A stretch of DNA of 7,517 nt from Verrucomicrobiota bacterium (GCA_030916665.1 JAUPWC010000130.1:1-7517), one strand, 5' to 3'; shown: positions 1-6,583, counted from the first letter of the stretch. Notes: generated from the letters alone by a model not told the origin. Translations and numbers: made by a program.

Positions 1-1
1 C

Positions 2-106
2 GAAGTTCGGCTAAAAACCCAACTCGAAGAACTCTCGGCAGATCGCCAACGCCTGCGCAATCTCACCGACTTTCCGTGGCTTCACCCTGAGGTTATTATA
101 CGTTAG
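2..106 (+). CDS. C-terminal end of an unidentified protein (5' part outside window)
   Basis: An open frame enters from the left edge and stops at TAG 104-106, giving 34 residues ending in DFPWLHPEVIIR. The first part (EVRLKTQLEELSADRQRLR) is charged with leucines spaced like a short coiled coil or helix. I do not recognise the family. Only about half of its third codon positions are G or C, clearly lower than in the other genes here, which may mean a gene of different origin or simply a non-coding stretch. It would converge on rpoN with a 14-base gap (107-120). No function is assigned. Confidence 0.35.
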   Translation, partial: EVRLKTQLEELSADRQRLRNLTDFPWLHPEVIIR

Positions 107-120
107 AGTCGGAAATGGTA

Positions 121-1578
121 TCAGTCGTAGCGCCGGCGCAGGTTGCTCGGCAGCAGACCGAGTTCCTCACGGTATTTGGCGACGGTGCGGCGGGCGATCT
201 TCAGTCCCTTCACGTCGAGCAGGCCGACGATCTCCTGGTCGCTGCGCGGCGCACCGGGGTCTTCGCCGGCGACGATGTCGGCGATCATCTCCTTCACGCT
301 GGTGTTGGCCACCGCCTCGCCGGCCTGCGACTGGTAGCCGGAGGTGAAGAAGAACTTCATCTCGAAGACGCCGTGCGGGGTCTTGATGTATTTGTTGGCG
401 AGGGCGCGGCTGACGGTCGTCTCGTGCACCCCGATGATGTCGGCTATCTGCGTCATGGTGAGCGGCTTCAGCTTGGAGACGCCTTCCTCGAAGAACTCGT
501 GCTGGTGCTTGATGATCTCGCGGGTGATGCGCTCGATCGTGCGCTGGCGCTGCTCGATGGCATTGATGATGAATTTTCCGGAACGGAGTTTTTCGCGGAG
601 GTAGTCGCCCTCATGTTTGGACAGCTTGCCTTTCGCGATGAGGTCTTTGTAGGTGCTACTGAGGCGCAGGCGGGGAATGTAGTCCTGATTGAGCATGACC
701 ACCCATTCGCCGTTGTCCTTTTCGACACTCACGTCGGCCACGACCACGCGGTTGGAATCCTCGGCAAAACGGCGGCCGGGCGCGGGGTCCAGTGTGCCGA
801 TGATCTCGACGGCCTCCTGGATGATCTCGGGCGACAGGCCCATCTTGCGGGAGAGGTCGGGGATGCGGCGGCGGACGAGCAACTCGAAATGGTCGCGCAC
901 GATGCGCGCGGCGACGGATTTTCCGCGTCCTTGGTGGGTAAGCTGGGTGAGAAGGCAGTCACCGAGGTTTTCGGCGCCAATTCCCGGAGGATCGAAGCTC
1001 TTCAGCAGCTTAGAGGCGGCCTGCACGGTCTCGAGCGGCAGGCTGCTGAGCAGGGCAACGTCTGCGAGGGTGGAGGTGAGGTAGCCGCGGTCGTCGAGAC
1101 TGCCAACCAGATAGCGCAGGGCTTCCAGCACCGGCGGTAAGCAGTCGGCCAACTCGGCCTGTTGCATCAGGTGCTGCTGGAGCGAAGTCTCGGTGGTGAG
1201 CGAGTCGTAGAAGTGCTGCCGGCGTTCCTCCTCCTCGGTGGAGCTCTGGCGGACGCCGCCCGTGTCGGACATGTGGTCGCGCCAGTCCTGCCCGATTTTC
1301 TCGAGCATCTGGAAGTCCTTGCCAAAATCCATCTCGGCGCGCGGATCGTCGTCGGGGGCGGCGCCCTCATCGGTGGTCGGAGCGGTTTTTTCGAGGCTGA
1401 CGTCGTCCATCGGCATTTCCTCCAGGGTGGGATTGGCCTGCAACTCCTCCTGGATGGTGGCGCGGAGATCGAGCGCGGCGACCTGCAGGATCTTGAGCGA
1501 CTGCCGCATCTGCGGCGCCAGCATCAATTGCTGGGTCTGCCGTTGCTGGAAGCTCTGGTTGAGTCCGGGGCCGCTCAT
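121..1578 (-). CDS. rpoN: RNA polymerase sigma-54 factor
   Basis: Sigma-54 directs core RNA polymerase to -24/-12 promoters that need an ATP-driven enhancer-binding activator. The 485 residues match the usual length (about 480). Region I is the glutamine/leucine-rich N-terminus (residues 1-50, including LNQSFQQRQTQQLMLAPQM), the part contacted by activators. Region II is a short acidic linker (about 51-115). The core-binding domain fills roughly 120-300. A helix-turn-helix lies near 374-393 (MTQIADIIGVHETTVSRAL), and the diagnostic RpoN box ARRTVAKYRE is at 462-471, close to the C-terminus. The ATG at 1576-1578 is chosen because region I begins there; no clear Shine-Dalgarno precedes it. It lies 21 bases after the kinase stop on the same strand, so the two are probably cotranscribed. 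All signature regions look intact. The dependent activators are not in this window. Confidence 0.97.
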   Translation of the reverse strand: MSGPGLNQSFQQRQTQQLMLAPQMRQSLKILQVAALDLRATIQEELQANPTLEEMPMDDVSLEKTAPTTDEGAAPDDDPRAEMDFGKDFQMLEKIGQDWRDHMSDTGGVRQSSTEEEERRQHFYDSLTTETSLQQHLMQQAELADCLPPVLEALRYLVGSLDDRGYLTSTLADVALLSSLPLETVQAASKLLKSFDPPGIGAENLGDCLLTQLTHQGRGKSVAARIVRDHFELLVRRRIPDLSRKMGLSPEIIQEAVEIIGTLDPAPGRRFAEDSNRVVVADVSVEKDNGEWVVMLNQDYIPRLRLSSTYKDLIAKGKLSKHEGDYLREKLRSGKFIINAIEQRQRTIERITREIIKHQHEFFEEGVSKLKPLTMTQIADIIGVHETTVSRALANKYIKTPHGVFEMKFFFTSGYQSQAGEAVANTSVKEMIADIVAGEDPGAPRSDQEIVGLLDVKGLKIARRTVAKYREELGLLPSNLRRRYD

Positions 1579-1599
1579 GGGGACAACGGGTGAGCGAAG

Positions 1600-2583
1600 T
1601 TAGCCGCGGGTGGGGTAGGAGGCCGGGACAGAGGGGGTGGTGTCGGGCTTGTCGGGCGGAAATACCTCGGCGAGATAGACCGCCAGTTTCTCGTTGGTGG
1701 GGCCGTAGCGGTCGCTGTAGAGGTAAAGCTCCAGCTCCGTGAGCATCTCGTAGGCGTTCTGGTAGCGCTTGTCGCGGTCGCGCTGCAGGGCCTTCAGCAG
1801 GATGGTCTCAAGCTTGGGATCGATGTCGGCACGGAGGTCGGAGAACTTCGGCAGCGGCATCGTCAGGATGTTGCGCCGCGATTCGAGCCGGCTGGTGCCG
1901 CGGAAGATGTTCCGGCCGAGCAGCATTTCGCTGAGGACGATGCCAAGCGCGAACAGATCGGAGCGCCCGTCGGTGACGGCATAGCTGGCACCCTCGGTGG
2001 AAAGATACTCGTCCTTGCCCGGGATCACCTTGCCTTCCTCTTTATACATGAGGTCCAAGGCCTTCGCGATGCCGAAGTCGGTGAGCTTCACGTCGCCCTC
2101 GATGGCGAGCATGACGTTCTTGGGGTTCACATCGCGGTGGACGATGCCGAGCAGGCGACCGTCGCTGTCGCGCTTGCTGTGGGCGTAGTTGAGTCCGCGG
2201 CAGACCCGGGAGGCGATAAAGGCGGCGATGTCCACCGGGATCTGGCGTCCCTGCTCGGTGTGGCGCTCGATGAACTGTTCGAGGTTAACCCCGCGCACAA
2301 ATTCCATCGTCATGAAATACTGCCCGCCCACCTGGCCCAAGTGGTAGGTCTGGACGATGTTCGTGTGGATGAGGTCGGCCACAAGTCGGGCCTCGCCGAT
2401 GAAGTTCTTCTGGAACTCGGGGATGCTCGAATACTCTTCCCGAATCAGTTTGATGGCCACGACCTTGCGGAAATTGCCGGAACCACGCTGGAGAGCTTCG
2501 TAAACAAGCCCCATGCCGCCTTCAGCAATCTTCCGGGTCAGCTCGTATTGGATTTCGTTGAAGATGTGTTTGAGGCCTGACAC
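1600..2583 (-). CDS. Hanks-type Ser/Thr protein kinase, soluble, single domain
   Basis: A eukaryotic-like protein kinase of about 327 residues (counted from GTG 2583), with no membrane segment or PASTA repeats, so probably cytosolic. Visible motifs: glycine-rich loop AEGGMGLV (20-27), ATP lysine in VAIK (K45), helix-C glutamate E64, catalytic loop HRDVNPKN (149-156), DFG (169-171), DLFALG (209-214) and a subdomain XI arginine in RDKRYQNA. Two motifs are altered: the catalytic-loop Lys is Asn153, and the APE motif reads STE (195-197). The HRD and DFG aspartates and K45 remain, so activity is plausible. The tail after about 300 is Pro/Thr-rich. The start is uncertain: the frame stays open to 2877, but the upstream part crosses erpA and looks non-coding. 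GTG 2583 begins VSGLKHIF, just before the kinase fold; GTG 2592 is an alternative. rpoN follows 21 bases downstream. The substrate is unknown. Confidence 0.9.
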   Translation of the reverse strand: MSGLKHIFNEIQYELTRKIAEGGMGLVYEALQRGSGNFRKVVAIKLIREEYSSIPEFQKNFIGEARLVADLIHTNIVQTYHLGQVGGQYFMTMEFVRGVNLEQFIERHTEQGRQIPVDIAAFIASRVCRGLNYAHSKRDSDGRLLGIVHRDVNPKNVMLAIEGDVKLTDFGIAKALDLMYKEEGKVIPGKDEYLSTEGASYAVTDGRSDLFALGIVLSEMLLGRNIFRGTSRLESRRNILTMPLPKFSDLRADIDPKLETILLKALQRDRDKRYQNAYEMLTELELYLYSDRYGPTNEKLAVYLAEVFPPDKPDTTPSVPASYPTRG

Positions 2584-2613
2584 GGCGTTCACAAAAGCGT
2601 GCAGCGCAGTGCG

Positions 2614-2629
2614 TGGCAAGAACTCTGCA
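2614..2629 (+). promoter_or_regulatory. Possible sigma-54 (-24/-12) promoter upstream of erpA
   Basis: TGGCAAGAACTCTGCA matches the consensus TGGCACG-N4-TTGCA at 10 of 12 fixed positions and has the essential GG (2615-2616) and GC (2627-2628) ten bases apart. A start near 2640 would give a leader of about 75 bases to the erpA ATG. It lies in the divergent kinase/erpA gap. It is a sequence match only; such a match could occur by chance, and the first T of TTGC is replaced by C. Confidence 0.35.
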
Positions 2630-2681
2630 TGAATATTGCACGATTCCTGCTGAGGGCTTGATTTGCCATCAGCTGCGCAGG

Positions 2682-2709
2682 TTGACAGGCCGTTTCGCGA
2701 CCGTAGCTT
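2682..2709 (+). promoter_or_regulatory. Possible sigma-70 promoter for erpA
   Basis: A perfect -35 TTGACA (2682-2687) is followed after 16 bases by a weak -10, TAGCTT (2704-2709). Transcription would start near the ATG at 2717, implying a leaderless or nearly leaderless mRNA, which fits the absence of any Shine-Dalgarno there. The -10 matches the consensus at only three positions, so this is tentative. Confidence 0.3.
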
Positions 2710-2716
2710 GCGCCGC

Positions 2717-3034
2717 ATGATCACCCTCACATCCCGTGCCGCCCGGCAGGTGCAGACGATGCACGCCGCCCAAGGCGATGCCCAGAAAAAGCTGCGCGTC
2801 TTCGTCGAGGGCGGCGGCTGCTCCGGTTTCCAATACGGCATGTCATTCGACCTGCCCAAGGCGGACGACCAGACCATCGAGACCGAAGGCGTGCAGGTGC
2901 TGGTGGACCCGACGAGCCTAGCCTACTTGAGCGGCACGAACATCGACTTCGACGACGGTTTGCAGGGCAAGGGCTTTGAGATCCGCAATCCCAACGCCCA
3001 GAGCACCTGCGGTTGCGGCAAATCCTTCAACTGA
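2717..3034 (+). CDS. erpA: A-type iron-sulfur cluster carrier / insertion protein (ErpA/IscA/HesB family)
   Basis: A small cytosolic A-type carrier that receives Fe-S clusters from a scaffold and passes them to apo-enzymes. The 105 residues match the family length. The three cluster-binding cysteines are present: C35 in [10 protein letters not shown], and C98 and C100 in the C-terminal STCGCGKSF. The blocks [29 protein letters not shown] and [11 protein letters not shown] resemble ErpA of Escherichia coli more than SufA or IscA as I recall them, hence the symbol. ATG 2717 is chosen because homologous sequence starts there; the frame extends back to a TTG at 2663, but that part ([11 protein letters not shown]...) is Arg-rich and overlaps the promoter region. 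No Shine-Dalgarno is visible. It is divergent from the kinase and ends 20 bases from the convergent ubiE. No other Fe-S assembly gene is nearby. Confidence 0.93.
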   Translation: MITLTSRAARQVQTMHAAQGDAQKKLRVFVEGGGCSGFQYGMSFDLPKADDQTIETEGVQVLVDPTSLAYLSGTNIDFDDGLQGKGFEIRNPNAQSTCGCGKSFN

Positions 3035-3054
3035 TTTCCGACCGGTGTCCGGGC

Positions 3055-3750
3055 TCAGTTCACGGCTTCGTGCAGGGCCACGATGCCAAAGGTCAGGGGA
3101 GTGGCGTGCACTGTTTTGAAACCCGCCCGTAGAATCTCGCTCCTCATGGCTTCGCGGCCCGGGAATGACTCGATCGAGCCGCCGAGGTATTCGTAAGCTG
3201 TGCGGTCGCCGGTGACGACACCGGCGATGATCGGGAGCACCAGCTTCAAGTAGGCATAATAGAAGGGGCGAAACCAGAAATGGGGCTGGGAGAACTCCAG
3301 AACAAAGAGCCGTCCGCCCGGGCGCAGCACGCGGCGCATCTCGCCCAACGATTTGTGCCGGTCGGCCATGTTGCGCAGACCGAAGGAGATGGTGACGGCG
3401 TCAAACGCCTGGTCGGGCAGGGGAAGGGCCATGCCGTCGCCTTGACGGAACTCGATTCCCTTCCAGCGGGTGCTGCCGGTGCGTTTTTTCACCGCCTCGT
3501 CCAGCATGGGCTGGCAGAAGTCCATGCCAGTGATCCGTGCTTCGGGCGGCAACCCGTCGGCCAGGGCAAAGGCCACGTCGCCGCTGCCCGTGGCGAGGTC
3601 CAGAATGGCTCCGGGATGGGCGTCATGGACGACCCGGACGAGCCGCTGGCGCCACCAGTGGTCCACGCCGCCACTCAGAAGGTGGTTGGCGAGGTCATAA
3701 CGCCCGGCAATGCGGGCAAACATGCTGTTTACGGCCTTCGGATCGGGCAT
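3055..3750 (-). CDS. ubiE: Demethylmenaquinone/demethylubiquinone C-methyltransferase (UbiE/MenG)
   Basis: A SAM-dependent C-methyltransferase for the late step of menaquinone (and, where made, ubiquinone) synthesis, adding the ring methyl to the prenylated precursor. The 231 residues are close to the usual 230-250. The N-terminus AVNSMFARIAGRYDLANHLL followed by D30-H-W-W is the UbiE signature region, though Ala21 stands where Met is common and the S-to-H spacing is one residue longer. SAM motif I is DLATGSGDVA (51-60); ISFGLRNMAD and RRVLRPGGRLFVLEFSQP are further family blocks, and the C-terminal TFGIVALHEAVN is typical. ATG 3750 is supported by the conserved start. It is transcribed away from the nucleoid-protein gene (106-base divergent gap) and ends 20 bases from erpA. 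Menaquinone rather than ubiquinone is my inference from the proposed lineage. Confidence 0.95.
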   Translation of the reverse strand: MPDPKAVNSMFARIAGRYDLANHLLSGGVDHWWRQRLVRVVHDAHPGAILDLATGSGDVAFALADGLPPEARITGMDFCQPMLDEAVKKRTGSTRWKGIEFRQGDGMALPLPDQAFDAVTISFGLRNMADRHKSLGEMRRVLRPGGRLFVLEFSQPHFWFRPFYYAYLKLVLPIIAGVVTGDRTAYEYLGGSIESFPGREAMRSEILRAGFKTVHATPLTFGIVALHEAVN

Positions 3751-3782
3751 GGATAAGACTTAGGGTTTGTGCGGCTTTGCGG

Positions 3783-3811
3783 TTGACGCAAGCACTGGGT
3801 AGTGAATTATT
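3783..3811 (+). promoter_or_regulatory. Possible sigma-70 promoter for the IHF/HU-like gene and hisS
   Basis: TTGACG (3783-3788, five of six to consensus) is followed after 17 bases by ATTATT (3806-3811), preceded by TG at 3803-3804 as in an extended -10. Transcription from about 3818 would give a leader near 40 bases to the ATG at 3857. The -10 itself is weak. The gap is divergent from ubiE, whose own promoter I could not place. Confidence 0.4.
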
Positions 3812-3856
3812 TGTGCCGTAAGAGTCCCACGAACTTAACTTTAACCCCAGCTCGCC

Positions 3857-4216
3857 ATGTCCACCAACCTGACAAAACGTGAGATCGTTCTGGAAATCTA
3901 CGAAAAGACGGGATTTCCGCAGAAGCAAATCCAAGACACGGTGCAGATGACTCTTGATATCGTGATGGATGCGCTGGCCGCCGGCCGCAACGTCGAGCTT
4001 CGCAACTTCGGCGTGCTCGAGGTGCAGGTCCGCAAGGCCCGCGTCGGTCGCAATCCCAACAAGCCCGAGACCGAGGTCGTCATCCCGGAGCGCGCCGTGG
4101 TGAAGTTCAAGTCGGGCAAGATTTTGAAGCAGAAGATCAAGGCGTTGAGCCTCGAGAAGCTGAAGGCCAACCCGCCGGCGCCTGCTTCGGCTGATGGTGA
4201 AGACGACGAGGCCTGA
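3857..4216 (+). CDS. HU/IHF-family nucleoid DNA-binding protein with acidic tail
   Basis: A histone-like dimeric protein that bends DNA and helps organise the nucleoid. The first 95 or so residues cover the whole HU/IHF fold: N-terminal helices (LTKREIVLEIYEKTGFPQKQ), the family signature around GRNVELRNFGVLEV (43-56), and the DNA-contacting arm KARVGRNPNKP (60-70) with Pro67 where the intercalating proline of the family sits. The C-terminal strand and helix FKSGKILKQKIKAL follow. The protein is longer than classic HU or IHF (90-100 residues): residues 105-119 add a Pro/Ala then acidic tail ending GEDDEA. IHF-alpha, IHF-beta or HU cannot be told apart by eye, so no symbol is given. The ATG at 3857 fits the family start; no Shine-Dalgarno is seen. 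hisS begins 27 bases downstream, so an operon is likely. Confidence 0.94.
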   Translation: MSTNLTKREIVLEIYEKTGFPQKQIQDTVQMTLDIVMDALAAGRNVELRNFGVLEVQVRKARVGRNPNKPETEVVIPERAVVKFKSGKILKQKIKALSLEKLKANPPAPASADGEDDEA

Positions 4217-4243
4217 GCCCGCGTCTCTCCGCTTTAGACCGCA

Positions 4244-5557
4244 ATGGCCGGTTTTCAGTCGCTTCCTGGCTTCCGGGAGTTCTACCCGGAGGATTTCTCC
4301 CGTCGTCAGCATATCTTCAACGGCTGGCGCAAATCCGCCAACGCGTTCGGTTTCCAAGAATATGACGCGCCCGTGCTCGAGCCGCTCGAGCTCTACACCA
4401 CCAAGTCGGGTGACGAGATCGAGGGCCAGCTGTTCAGTTTCACCGACAAAGGTGACCGTCAGGTCTCGCTCCGGCCGGAGATGACGCCAACGGTCTGCCG
4501 CATGGTCGGCGCCAAGGCCGGCGCGTTGAAGCGCCCGATCAAGTGGTTCAGCATCGCGGAATTCTACCGTTACGAGCGAGCACAGAAGGGGCGGCTTCGC
4601 GCCTTCAACCAGTTCAACGCCGACATCTTCGGCGAGGCCGGCCCGGAGGCCGAGATCGAACTGATCGCGCTGCTCATCCAGTGCTTGGGCGGGTTTGGGC
4701 TTACCAAGGACGACTTCTACGTCCGTCTGAGTGATCGGAATCTCTGGTTTTATTACCTTGAGGCGCTGGGTTTCGACGAGGCCCAGACCCGCGGCATTCT
4801 CTCGGCGGTGGATCGTTACGAGAAGATGGGCGACGACGCCTTCAAGGGTTACGTCGAGGCGCACGGTGCGCTCGCGGACGACAAGAAGGCCAAGGTGCTG
4901 GCTTTTCTGAAGATCAAGAGCCTCCCCGAACTCGAAGCCACGCTGACTCCGTTGGGTTCGGAGAAAATCACCGCGCGGTTGACCGACTGGCGCAAGGTGT
5001 TGGGCGGCGTCGCCGCGATGGGCCTGGCCGATTTTATTGCCGTCGATCTCGGAGTCGTGCGCGGGCTGGCCTACTACACGGGATTCGTGTTCGAGGCCTT
5101 TGACCGCAAGGGCGACCTGCGAGCGCTCGCCGGCGGCGGACGCTACAACGATCTCGTCAAGAAGCTCGGCTACGCCGACCTGCCGGCGGTGGGTTTCGCC
5201 ATCGGCGACGTCACGACCGGCCTGCTTCTCGAGCAGCGCGGCTTGACGCCCGCCTACGTAGGCGGACCCGACATCTACGTGGTCATCGGAGGTGAAGCGG
5301 AGCGCAGGGCGGCCTTCGCCGATATTCAGGTTCTGCGTGCAGAGGGTCTGCGGGTGGAATATCCGTTCAAGGATCTCGCCTTCGGCAAGCAGTTCAAGGC
5401 CGCCTCCGAGTCCGGCGCCAAGCTGGCCCTCATCTACGGCGGCGACGAACTGGCCAAGGGCGTCGTCAAGATCCGCAACCTCACCGATCGCAGCGAACGT
5501 GAAGTGCCCCGGGCCGAGGTCCTGGCTGAGGCGCAGAGTGCACTTGGCAAGCCCTGA
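4244..5557 (+). CDS. hisS: Histidyl-tRNA synthetase, plant-organelle-like branch
   Basis: A class II aminoacyl-tRNA synthetase that charges tRNA-His. The 437 residues match bacterial HisRS (about 420-450) and include the C-terminal anticodon-binding domain, with KQFKAASESGA and GGDELAKGVVKIRNL, absent from the HisZ paralogue. The N-terminus has FQSLPGFREFYPED; motif 2 is RYERAQKGRLRAFNQ (109-123); the histidine A motif is VRGLAYYTG with catalytic-type Arg273; AGGGRYNDLV follows. Two sites differ from the Escherichia coli pattern: GLDYY is GLAYY (Ala276), and motif 3 reads GFAIGDVTTG (317-326), so the usual GLER arginine is Thr324. As I recall, plant organellar HisRS shows the same GLAYYTG, FDR-x-G and GFGD patterns, so this looks like a natural branch, not decay. 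ATG 4244 is 27 bases after the nucleoid-protein gene. A palindromic repeat starts 11 bases after the stop. Confidence 0.95.
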   Translation: MAGFQSLPGFREFYPEDFSRRQHIFNGWRKSANAFGFQEYDAPVLEPLELYTTKSGDEIEGQLFSFTDKGDRQVSLRPEMTPTVCRMVGAKAGALKRPIKWFSIAEFYRYERAQKGRLRAFNQFNADIFGEAGPEAEIELIALLIQCLGGFGLTKDDFYVRLSDRNLWFYYLEALGFDEAQTRGILSAVDRYEKMGDDAFKGYVEAHGALADDKKAKVLAFLKIKSLPELEATLTPLGSEKITARLTDWRKVLGGVAAMGLADFIAVDLGVVRGLAYYTGFVFEAFDRKGDLRALAGGGRYNDLVKKLGYADLPAVGFAIGDVTTGLLLEQRGLTPAYVGGPDIYVVIGGEAERRAAFADIQVLRAEGLRVEYPFKDLAFGKQFKAASESGAKLALIYGGDELAKGVVKIRNLTDRSEREVPRAEVLAEAQSALGKP

Positions 5558-5568
5558 CGTCCGCAACC

Positions 5569-5652
5569 TGTCATCCTGAGCGGAGCGAAGGATCCAGCAT
5601 GACGAGCGCAGCCGCACATTGGGGTGGATTCTTCGTTTCACTCAGAATGACA
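5569..5652 (+). repeat. 84-base palindromic repeat, copy 1 (between hisS and hydrolase)
   Basis: Two 28-base arms, 5569-5596 (starts TGTCATCCTGAG, ends GGATCCA) and 5625-5652 (starts TGGATTC, ends AGAATGACA), are inverted copies matching at 23 of 28 positions; all five differences are transitions. The 28-base centre (5597-5624) contains CGCAGC. The copy at 7022-7104 is the same element in the opposite orientation. The last base of the right arm is the A of the ATG at 5652. Frames read through it give nonsense peptides such as ILRFTQNDM, which should not be taken as protein. Confidence 0.9.
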
Positions 5653-6449
5653 TGCTGAAGATGCCTGATGTTCTGCTCAGTCTCGGCCGCATCCTGCTCC
5701 TGCTGGCGGGCGTCTATGTGGTCTGCGCCGTCGGCGCGCACCACCTGTCGCTCAGCATGATGTTCCCGCGTCCGCCGCTGAAATACTCTCCGGGGCCGGA
5801 ATACATCACGCTGACCGCGCCGGACGGGGTGAAGATCATGGCGCGCCACTGGCCGAATCCCTCGGCGAAGCACACGCTGCTCTACCTCCACGGCAACTAC
5901 GAGGACCTCGGCAGTCTCGGGGAATACCTGCCCGAGTTCGTGAAGGCCGGCTATGCGGTCTTCGCCATCGACTACCGGGGTTACGGACTGAGCGGCGGCA
6001 CGCCCGACGAGCACAATCTCTACGCCGACACCGAGCTGGCCTACGCCCACCTGCGCAAGCAACTGGGCGTGCCCGCCGACCGGATCGTGCCCTTCGGCTA
6101 TTCGCTTGGCGGCGGTCCGGCGGTGGAACTCGCGCGCCGGCAGCCGGTGGCCGGCATCGTGTTGCAAGGTGCCTTCGTCAGCGCCTATCGCGTGATGACA
6201 CGCATCCCGGTCATCCCGGCCGACAAGTTTGAGAACCTGAAAAAGGTGCCGGCGCTGGCCTGCCCGGTCATGGTCATCCACGGCATGGCCGACGGCACGG
6301 TTCCGTTCTGGCACGGCGAGAAACTTTACGATGCAGTCACCGCGCGCAAAGCCAGGCTCTTCGTCGAAGGCGGCCCGCACAGCGGCCTGGCTGATTTCAC
6401 CGGCCCGCGTTACGCGGAAGAGCTGCGCAAGTTCACGGATTCGCTGTAG
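5652..6449 (+). CDS. Membrane-anchored alpha/beta hydrolase (BEM46/ABHD13-like)
   Basis: A serine hydrolase of unknown substrate, probably an esterase or acyl hydrolase facing the periplasm. Counting from ATG 5652 (265 residues): a single hydrophobic segment near 13-29 (GRILLLLAGVYVVCAVG) serves as signal anchor; the HGN oxyanion motif is at 80-82; DYRGYGLSGG follows; the nucleophile elbow is GYSLGG with Ser151; the acid is Asp214 in HGMADGTVP; the catalytic His is His243 in GGPHSGL. The triad is complete. Cys25 lacks the small residue needed just before it, so a lipoprotein is unlikely. The start is uncertain: ATG 5652 uses the final base of the upstream repeat, ATG 5661 lies nine bases on, and an upstream TTG at 5619 falls inside the repeat and is rejected. 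No Shine-Dalgarno is seen. It follows hisS in the same direction after 94 bases, almost all repeat. Confidence 0.9.
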   Translation: MLKMPDVLLSLGRILLLLAGVYVVCAVGAHHLSLSMMFPRPPLKYSPGPEYITLTAPDGVKIMARHWPNPSAKHTLLYLHGNYEDLGSLGEYLPEFVKAGYAVFAIDYRGYGLSGGTPDEHNLYADTELAYAHLRKQLGVPADRIVPFGYSLGGGPAVELARRQPVAGIVLQGAFVSAYRVMTRIPVIPADKFENLKKVPALACPVMVIHGMADGTVPFWHGEKLYDAVTARKARLFVEGGPHSGLADFTGPRYAEELRKFTDSL

Positions 6450-6508
6450 AGCGGGGTTTCCGACGGAGGCTTGGCGGAGATGGCGAAGCAACCTCGCCTT
6501 TCGCGGCG

Positions 6509-6572
6509 GGCAGTGAGCTTGCTCACGCCACGAATACCTTGCAACGACCGTGGCGCCAGCAAGCTGGCCGCC
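6509..6572. repeat. REPIN-like inverted pair of hairpins
   Basis: Hairpin A (6509-6529) has GTGAG-CTTG-CTCAC extended by GGC/GCC with one bulged A. Hairpin B (6552-6572) has CCAG-CAAG-CTGG extended by GGCG/CGCC with one bulged C. Read on opposite strands, 6511-6532 and 6549-6570 match at 17 of 22 positions; four of the five differences form two pairs that keep the stems paired. The loops CTTG and CAAG are complementary. This inverted-doublet layout is that of REP/REPIN elements known from pseudomonads. Confidence 0.6.
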
Positions 6573-6583
6573 CACAAAGCCAA

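Noticed and set aside
95..100. TATAAT on the - strand downstream of rpoN as a promoter
   Set aside because: No acceptable -35 lies 16-18 bases upstream, and the bases fall within the possible + strand coding end.
66..113. CCGACT / AGTCGG inverted pair near the left edge as rpoN terminator
   Set aside because: A six-base stem around a 36-base loop, without a T-tract, is within chance.
115..1140. A 341-codon open frame on the + strand opposite rpoN
   Set aside because: It mirrors the codon bias of rpoN on the other strand. Its peptide is a low-information Gly/Ala/Val/Asp/Leu-rich string with no recognisable family, while rpoN has every signature motif.
2584..2877. N-terminal extension of the kinase frame to 2877
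   Set aside because: It would overlap erpA on the opposite strand, and the added residues are Cys/Arg/Ser-rich without kinase or membrane features.
3042..3052. CCGG-TGT-CCGG hairpin between erpA and ubiE as a terminator
   Set aside because: Only four base pairs with a three-base loop and no T-run on either strand; too weak to call.
4244..5557. HisZ (ATP phosphoribosyltransferase regulatory subunit) instead of HisRS
   Set aside because: The anticodon-binding domain and a good motif 2 are present, and no histidine biosynthesis genes adjoin.
3695..5641. A 648-codon open frame on the - strand opposite the IHF/HU-like gene and hisS
   Set aside because: It spans two clear genes and two intergenic regions antisense and begins with translated palindromic repeat; it is a GC-rich shadow frame.
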